Origin: an uncultured Rubrobacteraceae bacterium
GTDB lineage: Bacteria; Actinomycetota; Rubrobacteria; Rubrobacterales; Rubrobacteraceae
Direction of reading: 5' to 3'
Length of the DNA: 64,000 bases
NCBI GenBank assembly: GCA_902806065.1
Contig: CADCVE010000022.1
Coordinates: 1-64,000 of the forward strand
Part shown: positions 1 to 6,993 of the stretch, one piece after another
Position numbering within the stretch: the stretch's first letter is position 1
How the letters are laid out: each line of letters opens with the position of its first letter
Translations under genes and position numbers: made by a program
Notes under the pieces: generated by a model
The model's database searches: none
What the model was told of the DNA's origin: nothing
Seen by the model: only the letters and a program-made list of their open reading frames with translations

Positions 1-519
1 TGCGAAACCCGGGTATGTGGTCAAGCTGAGCGTCTTGCCGGTGGGTAGAGTCACGTCCGTACTGAGACTGATACCAGGGCTGTAGTGAGGCAACTTCTCG
101 TATGGCTTTTCGCCGATCGTCGTGGGCCACCCTTCCTGGCTGTACCCATAGCGCCTGCGCAGCACCTCCTCGACAGCCTCCTCGAAGGACACCTCAAGCT
201 GTTGCGCTAGCTCATCCATCGCTTGACGTGCTTGGGCGTCTATATCCAGATCGCCGTGCCAACGGAATATTTCCTCGTCTGATTGAGGCGTCGCTACCTC
301 TTCCGTCATCTTGTCGTGACCAAGGGTGTTGCCGTAGACACCGAGTAGTCGATAGTAGACGTCTCGCACGGTCGGCGCAGGGTATCCGCCCTCCCGGTAA
401 GAGTTGAGAACGCCCGATACCTGGCCGGGCACCTCTCCGGACGAGGCATTTGGACGCCAATCTACGAAGCCTCTGTCGCCCTGATCGGGACGCGCTATCT
501 CACCCACTTCGCTCCTCAT
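1..519 (-). CDS. Hypothetical protein, C-terminus outside window
   Basis: A reading frame of 173 codons runs leftward and leaves the window without a stop. It was found by translating the minus strand directly. The frame is closed upstream by a TAG near 590, and the ATG at 519 is the best start, although no strong ribosome binding site precedes it. The protein is soluble and acidic, with a helical stretch around residues 95-115 (DELAQQLEVSFEEAVEEVL) and a Tyr/Pro-rich end. I do not recognise the family. Amino-acid composition and absence of stops on this strand support real coding, while the other frames here are broken. Confidence 0.55.
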   Translation of the reverse strand, partial: MRSEVGEIARPDQGDRGFVDWRPNASSGEVPGQVSGVLNSYREGGYPAPTVRDVYYRLLGVYGNTLGHDKMTEEVATPQSDEEIFRWHGDLDIDAQARQAMDELAQQLEVSFEEAVEEVLRRRYGYSQEGWPTTIGEKPYEKLPHYSPGISLSTDVTLPTGKTLSLTTYPGFA

Positions 520-668
520 AGCCAGGGTCGGAACCCGAAGGCCCCGACCCGGTAGGCGCTCAAGACGCCACAGAGGAGCCGGAGATGCCTAGATCACCAG
601 CGGGTGCTGCCGCGCGCCCCCTGGCCACGCTGAGGACGTGCGGCATCTTTGCCTCCTACCCCGCCGGG

Positions 669-1472
669 TCAGCCTTGGGCGGCCGGGGCACGGAACGTGC
701 CGCCCCGGGAGCCACCGAAGAGCGCCCACCCCACGAGCGCGGCGCAGAGCACAGCCACGGCCGTCGTGAAGGCCGAGGCCTGGTACTGGTTCGCGACGAC
801 GCCGAAAAGCGCCCAGAGGAACGTCGCGCCGTACGCGAGGTACCCTTGGGCCACCCCCGCTTTGCCGGCCCCCACCACGACCGCGGCCACCGCGCCCCCG
901 ACGAACAGGAGGGCGCCACCCATCAGCGCCCCGCCGAAGCCTCCGCCATCCACCAGGCCGGACCGGGAGGCCAGGGAGGTCAGGCTGACGGCGTTCGCCG
1001 CCGTGATCCACCCGAAGTAGACCCCGAGAGGCATGGCGACCAGCCAGCGGTCCGCCCGACCCGGGGATCCCAGACCGGAGCGCACGAGCCGGAAGTAGGC
1101 CACCGCCAGTAAGGCGAGGAGGACCGCGATCAGAACCTGCGCTATTCCGAGCCGGCCCAAGGGGGAGGCCACCTCCCAAAGGCCGTTGACGAAGAAGGCC
1201 GCCGCCAACGGCCACCCCACGCTCCTCAGAAGCGCATCCCCCCGCTTGGAGGGCAACGCCTGGTAGGCGGCGTAGGCCAAGCTGAGAAGCAGGATCGGCG
1301 CCCACACGAAGAAGGCGAATCCCGCGGGGTCTATGAGCGTCGATCCCCCCTCGCCGTCCACGGGTTCGGACGAAAGGTTGAGCACGAAGAATACCCCGGC
1401 CAGGGCTTGGAACACCGCCCCCGCCACGTTCGCCACCTGCCGCGCCAGGTCCCGCTTCGTCCCGTTGTACAT
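669..1472 (-). CDS. TspO/MBR-related membrane protein
   Basis: About 267 residues forming seven or so hydrophobic helices, with a layout like the tryptophan-rich sensory protein (TspO/peripheral benzodiazepine receptor-like) family, which binds tetrapyrroles and other hydrophobic ligands in the membrane. Visible family-type features include the FFVWAPI segment and the GWITAANAV helix. The ATG at 1472 is preferred over an ATG 51 nt upstream because GGAAGGGG lies just before it and the upstream residues would overlap the divergent gene. It is transcribed away from a MarR regulator with only 27 nt between the two starts, so the regulator probably controls it. A TTGACA-like -35 reading leftward lies at 1534-1539. 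Confidence 0.75.
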   Translation of the reverse strand: MYNGTKRDLARQVANVAGAVFQALAGVFFVLNLSSEPVDGEGGSTLIDPAGFAFFVWAPILLLSLAYAAYQALPSKRGDALLRSVGWPLAAAFFVNGLWEVASPLGRLGIAQVLIAVLLALLAVAYFRLVRSGLGSPGRADRWLVAMPLGVYFGWITAANAVSLTSLASRSGLVDGGGFGGALMGGALLFVGGAVAAVVVGAGKAGVAQGYLAYGATFLWALFGVVANQYQASAFTTAVAVLCAALVGWALFGGSRGGTFRAPAAQG

Positions 1473-1508
1473 CCCGACCCCTTCCGCTAAACTGCGTTTA
1501 TGTACAAC
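1464..1508. promoter_or_regulatory. Inverted repeat spanning both divergent starts
   Basis: GTTGTACAT (1464-1472) is repeated in perfect inversion as ATGTACAAC (1500-1508). The arms are 9 bp with a 27-bp spacer, and each arm contains the start codon of one of the two divergent genes. A second inverted pair, CTTGACA (1512-1518) and TGTCAAG (1534-1540), sits just inside the regulator gene. One of the two is likely the MarR operator; the second also carries a leftward TTGACA -35 hexamer. Confidence 0.5.
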
Positions 1509-1988
1509 AATCTTGACACACAAGATAGTAGATTGTCAAGCAACACGAGCGAACCTCCCGAAAAGCTCGTGGAGCTCCAGCAGCGCCAGATCGCCGAGGT
1601 TCTGACCTTCGCGGCGGCTTTGGCCAGAAAGATGGGTCTCAGCGTCTCGGAGATGGCGGCCCTCGAGCACCTGCACGCTTCCGGGGGAGGACTGACCCCG
1701 ACGCAGATGGGCAAGCGCCTGTCGATGAGCTCGGGGACGGTCTCGCCGCTGGTGGATCGGCTCGAGCGGGCCGGGTACGTCGAGCGCCGCCCGAACCCCA
1801 AAGACCGCAGGAGCTCGGTGGTAAGTTTGACACCCTGGGGCATCGAGGAATCGTCGCGCCACCTATTGCCCCTGGCCGCCGACTTCCTCGGGACCGCCTC
1901 CGAGCTTGGAAGCAAGGAGCGCTCGTTGGTGGGCGGCTACCTCGAGGCCATCGCTGACGCGCTGGCGTACCATGCCCAAAAGCCTTAG
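1500..1988 (+). CDS. MarR-family transcriptional regulator
   Basis: 162 residues with the MarR winged-helix fold: dimerisation helix about residues 20-45, recognition region SVSEMAALEHLHASGGGLTPTQ around 50-72 and wing containing the DRR motif (NPKDRRSSVVSLT) around 100-112. MarR proteins repress divergent genes and release DNA on binding small phenolic or oxidative ligands; here the neighbour is a TspO-like membrane protein. There is no Shine-Dalgarno sequence before the ATG at 1500, so the message may be leaderless or start at a downstream GTG (1569). The terminal KP is followed by the flank of an insertion sequence. Confidence 0.85.
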   Translation: MYNNLDTQDSRLSSNTSEPPEKLVELQQRQIAEVLTFAAALARKMGLSVSEMAALEHLHASGGGLTPTQMGKRLSMSSGTVSPLVDRLERAGYVERRPNPKDRRSSVVSLTPWGIEESSRHLLPLAADFLGTASELGSKERSLVGGYLEAIADALAYHAQKP

Positions 1989-2028
1989 CACGCCCGGGGT
2001 GCTATTACCCCTATTCGCTCGGATGCCT

Positions 2029-2979
2029 AGAGAAACTGTCTGGAAATTCTCAGGCACGGGCTAACCGCCTTACCATCAGACGAATCATGGCCGCGTAAAC
2101 GAACGCTTCTGCGCTGTCACACAACCTCTCGTAATCCTTGCTCATCCGTCTATTCTGCCCTAACCACGAGAAAGTCCTCTCAACTACCCACCTCCTGGGC
2201 AGCACCCGAAAGCCTCGCGGCGGCATGAGCCTTTGCCAATCGACCTTCTCGCCTTCCTTAGCCCACTCCTCGGCCCAGAGCCTCGCCACCTCCTCTGAGA
2301 CGGGCTTCGCGGGCTTGCGCACGATCTTCACACTCAAGCCTAGGGCCTCCTCTGCCCACCTCTTGCCCCTCCCTTGATAACCGGCGTCGAGCCAGAGGTG
2401 CTTCACGCTGGAGATCTCCGTCTTGGCCGACTCGAGAAGCAACCTTAACCCGTCCTGGTCAGGGATCTTGGCGCTGTGGACCTTTGCTTTGAGCACGAGA
2501 CCCTCGGTGTCTACGAGGAGGTGGCGCTTCCTGCCCCTCACCTTCTTACCGCCATCGTATCCTCGCTGCTCACCGCCCACGCCGGTGGTCTTCGCGGACT
2601 GGGAGTCGGCGATGCCAGCGCTGGGTCGAGGATTCCTACCCGCGAGCATCCGCAAGCGTCCGCGCAGGGCGGCGTTGAGCCGCTCGAATGTACCGTCGAT
2701 GCGCCACCTCCTGAACCAATCGTAGACGGTCTTCCAGGGCGGGAAGTCTCGGGGCAGCAACCGCCCCAGGGGCAGCCGCTCTTGAGTACGTAGAAGACGG
2801 CGTTAAGGATTGCCCGCAAGCCGTGGAGCCTGGGGCGTCCTCGCCCCATCGGCCCGGGAAGATGCGGCCCGATGCAGCGCCATTCGTCGTCGGACAGATC
2901 TGTGGGGTATCTCCTGCTCTCCATAGCGTGGAGCATAGGCCACCATCACGACCACAGAGATTTTCCAGACAGTTTCTCT
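2029..2979 (-). mobile_element. IS5-family insertion sequence, about 0.95 kb
   Basis: The element is bounded by 23-bp inverted repeats, 2029-2051 and 2957-2979, which match at 22 positions and begin AGAGAAACTGTCTGG. Inside is one DDE transposase in two frames. Size and gene content fit the IS427-like group of IS5. Flanking CTAG (2027-2030) and CTCG (2978-2981) could be a 4-bp target duplication with one change, so the exact tips are uncertain by two bases. It is inserted between the MarR gene and a decayed hydrolase. Confidence 0.85.
2050..2924 (-). CDS. IS5-family transposase, needs -1 frameshift
   Basis: The N-terminal frame starts at ATG 2924 ([15 protein letters not shown]) and carries the DUF4096-like part to residue 54 (SGCPW). 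The second frame begins with [16 protein letters not shown] and runs to 2050. The frames join by a -1 shift at the GGGG run at 2764-2767, close to where related elements use programmed frameshifting. The DDE residues are visible: D in [10 protein letters not shown] in [10 protein letters not shown] in [12 protein letters not shown]. The catalytic half is intact, so the element may be active if the shift is programmed; otherwise it is a one-base mutation. Confidence 0.8.
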
Positions 2980-3007
2980 CGGCAGCTCGGTCAATAGAGG
3001 TGTTCGC

Positions 3008-3306
3008 TTACCCCTGGCTAGCAACCTTGCTGAGGGACTCTTCGATGGTCGAGACGAACCGCTTGGGTTGCCCACCACCACGGTGCGCTCGGCCTCTACC
3101 GCGTCGAGGAATGAACTGACAAAGGACGCAGTGAAGGCCGGCGAATAATCGAGAGGCTCGTAACTGCCATCTTAGCCAGGCAGGTCTACGGCGTAGACGA
3201 GGTGTTTACGCGCCAGGTCGGGTAGCACCCAAGACCACTCGCCCGAGCTAGTACCCACGCCGTGTAACAGCACCAGCGGTGTGACCTCCCCCGCCGTTGG
3301 ATAGCG
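3008..3306 (-). pseudogene. Remnant of alpha/beta hydrolase
   Basis: Minus-strand translation gives RYPTAGEVTPLVLLHGVG, then VYAVDLPG, a TAA stop, DYSPAF, a region ending VVVGNP, and in a shifted frame QPKRFVSTIEESLSK to a stop at 3008. This follows residues 16-98 and then the last 20 residues of the intact hydrolase at 43445-44293. The catalytic serine motif, the whole cap region and the Asp/His region have been deleted. It has no start of its own and continues in frame from the DUF4031 remnant to its right. Confidence 0.75.
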
Positions 3307-3543
3307 GTCACGCTCGCGCCTGCAGAGCTCCTTGAAGCCCACAACCTCGGCGCCCAGGGCTATCGCCTTTTTCCGCGTCTCGGGCCTTAGGTCATAGTGC
3401 GGCAGACGCCCGTGCTCTTGGAACCGCTCTCGACGGAGCCCCAAGCGCCGGGCGAAGCCGTGCAATTCCCCTAAGGAGGAGTCGCTGACCATGTGGCACT
3501 AACACCCGGAGGGATGCCTCCTCGACCTATCCACCAGGATCAC
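3307..3543 (-). pseudogene. DUF4031 protein gene with nonsense mutation
   Basis: Reading leftward from a GTG at 3543, the sequence gives VILVDRSRRHPSG, then C, TAG, CHMVSDSSLGELHGFARR and on to GFKELCRRERD. This is the DUF4031 pattern (short proteins of about 85 residues, unknown function); the TAG stands where the family has tryptophan before CH, a single TGG to TAG change. After the last DUF4031 residues the frame runs straight into the hydrolase remnant, so a deletion has joined two neighbours. Confidence 0.75.
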
Positions 3544-3598
3544 GGCCCGAAGAAGAACCTATGCAACCAAGAGCGCCGCTGTACGTGCTCCTGCGGGT

Positions 3599-4015
3599 CT
3601 ACGCCGTCATCCCCAGCGTCTCCCCCTCGGTAACCCGCATCTCGCCAGCGTCCTGCCCGAGGGTGTCCCATCGGGTATCCTGAGAGGCTTCCAATTCAGG
3701 CACTTGCTCTAGAAACCACGCCATCAGGGTATCCGCCCTTCTTCTGACTTCCCGCCCCTCCGCAACCTGGCGTTCGAGGTAAGAGATCCGGTCCCGCAGT
3801 TCCTCGACCAGCTCATCTCGCGCCTCCCCGCATCGTATTCAGTAGATTCCCTGACGTACTGCTCAGCGTCTTCCCTGCAGGTACCCGGCGGGAGATACAC
3901 CCAAAACCCTGCCGTCCTCGTCCCGCTCGTGCTTGAGGGTGTACCATGCGAGGCGCTTCCTGACTGCGCCCTCGGTGACCCGAGAGAAGATGAGCTTGAC
4001 ATCTTTGGTTAACAA
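3599..4015 (-). pseudogene. Broken helix-turn-helix/coiled-coil protein
   Basis: Three consecutive frames read VTEGAVRKRLAWYTLKHERDEDGRV, then VYLPPGTCREDAEQYVRE and STEYDAG, then ARDELVEELRDRISYLERQV and LMAWFLEQVPELE, ending at a stop at 3599. Together they match the small Rubrobacter DNA-binding proteins that have an excisionase-like helix-turn-helix, a short linker and a coiled-coil tail. Two single-base frameshifts separate the pieces, near 3890 and 3825, and the start of the HTH is missing. Its former 5' end now overlaps the TetR promoter. Confidence 0.75.
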
Positions 4016-4024
4016 CGTTAATAT
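3996..4024 (+). promoter_or_regulatory. Sigma-70-type promoter with operator for TetR gene
   Basis: TTGACA (3996-4001), a 17-nt spacer and TAATAT (4019-4024) form a near-consensus promoter 30 nt upstream of the TetR start. The palindrome TTAAC-AAC-GTTAA (4009-4021) lies inside the spacer and touches the -10, an arrangement expected for autorepression. Confidence 0.75.
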
Positions 4025-4053
4025 AACGATCATCGATTGGAGGTGAGAAGTTA

Positions 4054-4659
4054 ATGGGTATCAAAGAGCGTAAGGAGAGGCAGAGGCAAGAGCTAAGGAG
4101 CGGCATCCTGTCCGCGGCGCGCGAGATCGCCTCTGCGGAGGGTTGGAGGGCGGTGACGATCCGCAAGATAGCCGCCATCATCGAGTACAGCCCGCCCGTA
4201 ATCTACGAGTACTTCGATTCGAAGGACGAGATCCTACTGGAGCTCGTGCGTCAGGGTTACGCGGAGCAACTCGAAGCCGTCCAACGTGCCGGGAGGTCCG
4301 CGAGGGATCCCGAGGAAGCACTGCTCAGTGTGGCACACGCCTGGCTGAACTTCGCCTTCAGGTCCCCCGATCTCTACCAGGTCATGTACGGCCTGGGGGG
4401 AGTGTCTTTTCCCACAACGGAACTTCAAAAGGAGGGCGAGAAGATAGCCGAAGCGATAGGAGAAGTGATAGAGGAGATCCTGAGAAAGAATGGAAAGGAG
4501 GTCGAGGATGTCTGGGACAAGGTGACGCTCCTTTGGTCCACCGCTCACGGTCTCGTGTCCCTCGCTATGGCCGGTCGCATCGTAGGCGGTAATGAGGAAG
4601 CAGAGAGGCTAGCAATCCAGACCGTACATGACTACCTCGTAGCCTGGCGCCGTGAATAG
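4054..4659 (+). CDS. TetR/AcrR-family regulator
   Basis: 201 residues. The N-terminal TetR DNA-binding domain is clear: AAREIASAEGWRAVTIRKIA, then EYSPPVIYEYFDSKDEIL (residues about 22-66). The C-terminal ligand domain contains YQVMYGLGG and WSTAHGLVSLAM, as in the TetR C-terminal WHG group. GGAGG lies 10 nt before the ATG. It precedes a DUF6069 membrane protein and an MDR oxidoreductase on the same strand, which it may regulate; an imperfect palindrome around 4687-4704 upstream of the next gene is a second candidate site. Confidence 0.88.
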   Translation: MGIKERKERQRQELRSGILSAAREIASAEGWRAVTIRKIAAIIEYSPPVIYEYFDSKDEILLELVRQGYAEQLEAVQRAGRSARDPEEALLSVAHAWLNFAFRSPDLYQVMYGLGGVSFPTTELQKEGEKIAEAIGEVIEEILRKNGKEVEDVWDKVTLLWSTAHGLVSLAMAGRIVGGNEEAERLAIQTVHDYLVAWRRE

Positions 4660-4737
4660 GAGACAGCGTGCCCCTTTTTTGGCCCTTACTTAACTAAGGT
4701 AAATTCTATACTAATGTTACTGACAGGAGTTCTCACA

Positions 4738-4830
4738 ACGACGAAAACGAACGAGACCGAAGCGGCGGCAGTCAGGCAGAGGAGGCTCTTAATAAGGCTC
4801 CCTACACACAGGGCCTTACAGTTCGGCTCG
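4738..4830 (+). pseudogene. Fragment of a lost gene start
   Basis: Bases 4738-4765 repeat 5445-5472, the start of the MDR oxidoreductase, with three differences in 28. Here the first codon is ACG instead of ATG although AGGAG still lies in front. The frame continues TTKTNETEAAAVRQRR and stops within about 30 codons. This looks like the 5' stub of a related gene. Confidence 0.4.
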
Positions 4831-4891
4831 TAGAGAGTTCACGGAAGATCGCGATCTACGAAGGGTCGTCTGAAACAAGGAGATGGTGTTT

Positions 4892-5356
4892 ATGAACCGC
4901 ATTACGTTTAGTCGAGACGGCGAGATTCGTCCTGCCGCCGTGGTCATGGTTGGCCTGGTCCTGTCGGCGATCGCCTTCGCGCTCGACATGTTGATCGCCA
5001 ACGCGGCTCCGTTGGCTTTCGGGGCGCCGGGCGAGGTTCCGGAGTTTGGCATCGGGAAGGTTTTGCTGGCGAGCATCCCAGCGGTGCTGGGCAACGCTTT
5101 AGGCTTCTACACATCCTACCGCTCCTATAGTCCGCGGGCGCTCGTGAAGTTCCTCGTACCGGCCGCGGGGTTCTTCGTGGCGTTCATGATCCCGCCCGTC
5201 TGGGGCCTGCTCGCCGGCGGCACCTTCGCCGCCTTCGCGGTCGCCGCGACCCTTAACGTCGTCCCGGTTGCCATCGCCGTGTCGGTGCTGCTCGGCCTGC
5301 GACCAGACATCCAGCGACCGGCCGGCGCCACGGTCGCAAGCCCGGGCAACGCCTAG
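4892..5356 (+). CDS. DUF6069-family membrane protein
   Basis: 154 residues with four predicted transmembrane helices (residues about 14-35, 50-70, 85-107, 113-135 of the 4892 start) and the PAVLGNALGF loop; the layout matches small actinobacterial DUF6069 proteins of unknown function. ATG 4892 is preferred over ATG 4883 because AAGGAG then has a 9-nt spacing; at 4883 it would abut the codon. It lies between the TetR gene and the MDR oxidoreductase, with an 85-nt gap to the latter, and is probably in the same regulon. Confidence 0.75.
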   Translation: MNRITFSRDGEIRPAAVVMVGLVLSAIAFALDMLIANAAPLAFGAPGEVPEFGIGKVLLASIPAVLGNALGFYTSYRSYSPRALVKFLVPAAGFFVAFMIPPVWGLLAGGTFAAFAVAATLNVVPVAIAVSVLLGLRPDIQRPAGATVASPGNA

Positions 5357-5441
5357 GGGCACCGGGCAGGAACGACAACAAGACCAGTATCACTAGCGAA
5401 GTTGCCGAAGAATCCATCGGAAGTTATCGGAAGGAGCATTA

Positions 5442-6500
5442 ATGATGACGAAGACGAACGAGACCGGAGCGGAAATGGGTATCGAGGTAGTGATGCCGCG
5501 CGAGGGCGGGCCCGAGGTGCTAGAGGTGGCGCGGCGCGATGCCCCGCGCCGCCCGAAGGCGGGGGAGGCCGTGGTCCGGGTCGAGGCAACGGGCGTCTCC
5601 TTCGCCGAGGTGCAGATGCTCAAGGGGCGCTACTTCATGCAGCCCAAGTTCCCCTTCGTTCCCGGCTACGATCTGGTGGGCGAGGTGGAAAGCGTCGGCG
5701 AAGGTGTCGACGGGGGATTAGTGGGGCAGCGCGTCGCCGCGCTGACACAGACGGGCTCGTGGGCCGATCGGGTTGCGCTCGACGCGAAGAACCTGGCGCC
5801 GGTGCCGGACGGTTTGGACTCCGCCGACGCGGTGGCGGCGGTCACCAACGGGGTCACCGCCTGGCAGATGATCCACCGCGCAGCGTCGGTGCGGCCCGGG
5901 CAGACCGTGCTCGTGCACGGGGCGTCGGGCGGCGTGGGCACGCTCCTAGTGCAGCTTGCGCGGCTCGCAGGCGCTGAGGTGATCGGGACCGCCTCGGCTT
6001 CCAAGCACGAGCACGTGCGCGCCCTCGGCGCCATCCCCATCGACTACAGGGGCGAGGATGTGCCCCAGAGGGTGCGCGAGATCTCTCCAGGCGGGTTGGA
6101 CGCGGTCTTCGATCACGTGGGCGGTCCGGGGCTCGTTGACTCGTGGCGGATGCTCCGTCGGGGCGGCACGCTGGTCACTTACGGCTCGGCGTCGACGCTG
6201 GGGGATACCGGTCACCGCCTGAAGCCCTACCTGCCGATCGTGGGTCAGGTGCTGCTCTGGAGCGCCATGCCCAACGGCAAGCGGGCGACGTTCTACTACG
6301 TTCAGCGCTGGCCGAAGCTCTTTAAGGAGGACCTCTCGACGGTGCTCTCGCTGCTGGCCGAGGGCAAGATCGAGGCACACGTAGACCGGCGGCTGCCGCT
6401 GGAGAGGGCGGCCGAAGCACTAGGGCTGCTCGTCTCGGGCAAGGTGAGCGGCAAGGTCGTACTCATGCCGGGACTCGGGGCAGAGTCGAGGCTCTCATAA
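5442..6500 (+). CDS. Medium-chain NADPH oxidoreductase (quinone-type)
   Basis: 352 residues of the zinc-free MDR family (quinone oxidoreductase-like), which transfers hydride from NADPH to quinones or enals. The N-terminal GroES-like domain includes VEATGVSFAEVQMLKGRY and PFVPGYDLVGEVESVG; the Rossmann domain has VLVHGASGGVGTLLVQLA (about residues 156-173) and VFDHVGGPG. No structural zinc cysteines are present. GGAAGGAG precedes the ATG. The C-terminal part carries an extra segment (HRLKPYLPIVGQVLL to FYYVQRWPKLF) common in MDRs of this subgroup. It follows TetR and DUF6069 genes, suggesting a detoxification or redox-stress response. Confidence 0.85.
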   Translation: MMTKTNETGAEMGIEVVMPREGGPEVLEVARRDAPRRPKAGEAVVRVEATGVSFAEVQMLKGRYFMQPKFPFVPGYDLVGEVESVGEGVDGGLVGQRVAALTQTGSWADRVALDAKNLAPVPDGLDSADAVAAVTNGVTAWQMIHRAASVRPGQTVLVHGASGGVGTLLVQLARLAGAEVIGTASASKHEHVRALGAIPIDYRGEDVPQRVREISPGGLDAVFDHVGGPGLVDSWRMLRRGGTLVTYGSASTLGDTGHRLKPYLPIVGQVLLWSAMPNGKRATFYYVQRWPKLFKEDLSTVLSLLAEGKIEAHVDRRLPLERAAEALGLLVSGKVSGKVVLMPGLGAESRLS

Positions 6501-6529
6501 TCGAAACCGCGCGAAGAAAGGAGAACACG

Positions 6530-6763
6530 GTGATCCCCAACGACATCGACACGCAGGCGCCGATGATCTCACTCTACAGCGCCGTTGTCGACGCCCCCGG
6601 CCTGTTGCCGGTGGAGAGGGGCGTCTTCAACCTCTTCGTCGCGGATGATGTACCGGGTAGGAAACGGATGCTCTACCGGCTGTTCTTCCGGGACGGGGTA
6701 GGCCACCCCCTGACGTTGTCGGGTTTCAAGGTCGTGCGGGAGCGCTCGGGCGTACACGTCTGA
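6530..6763 (+). CDS. 77-residue fragment of a GMC/hydrolase-type protein
   Basis: A GTG start behind AAGGAG gives 77 residues containing VERGVFNLFVAD, RKRMLYRLFFRDG and HPLTLSGFKVV. This string resembles a domain in the C-terminal half of large cholesterol-oxidase-like GMC oxidoreductases and fused hydrolases, which normally exceed 500 residues. It therefore looks like a domain left from a longer gene, although it has its own translation signals and may be expressed. It lies 29 nt after the MDR gene, so it can be co-transcribed. Family assignment is from memory of the pattern. Confidence 0.5.
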   Translation: MIPNDIDTQAPMISLYSAVVDAPGLLPVERGVFNLFVADDVPGRKRMLYRLFFRDGVGHPLTLSGFKVVRERSGVHV

Positions 6764-6993
6764 CGATCCAGAGGGCATGCGCGGAATCAAACGCGACTCC
6801 GCACCCGCTACGAGGCAGACTACCGCATCGTCTGCGAGGATTGTTGGTGGTCCGACACCTCGACCTGACGCATTTCGGACAGGAGCGTAAAGAACAGGAG
6901 TATAAGGAGTGATGAACCGGGCTCTTCCCGGCAGCGCCGATCTTGCTATGGGTCGCAGACATTGGAGCGAGGTTTCGAGTGTAGCTAAAGTTT

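Noticed and set aside
3489-3507. TAG codons in place of tryptophan as a sign of recoding or pyrrolysine use
   Set aside because: Two cases occur (DUF4031 and the IS982-type transposase) but both genes have other lesions, and no recoding machinery is visible.
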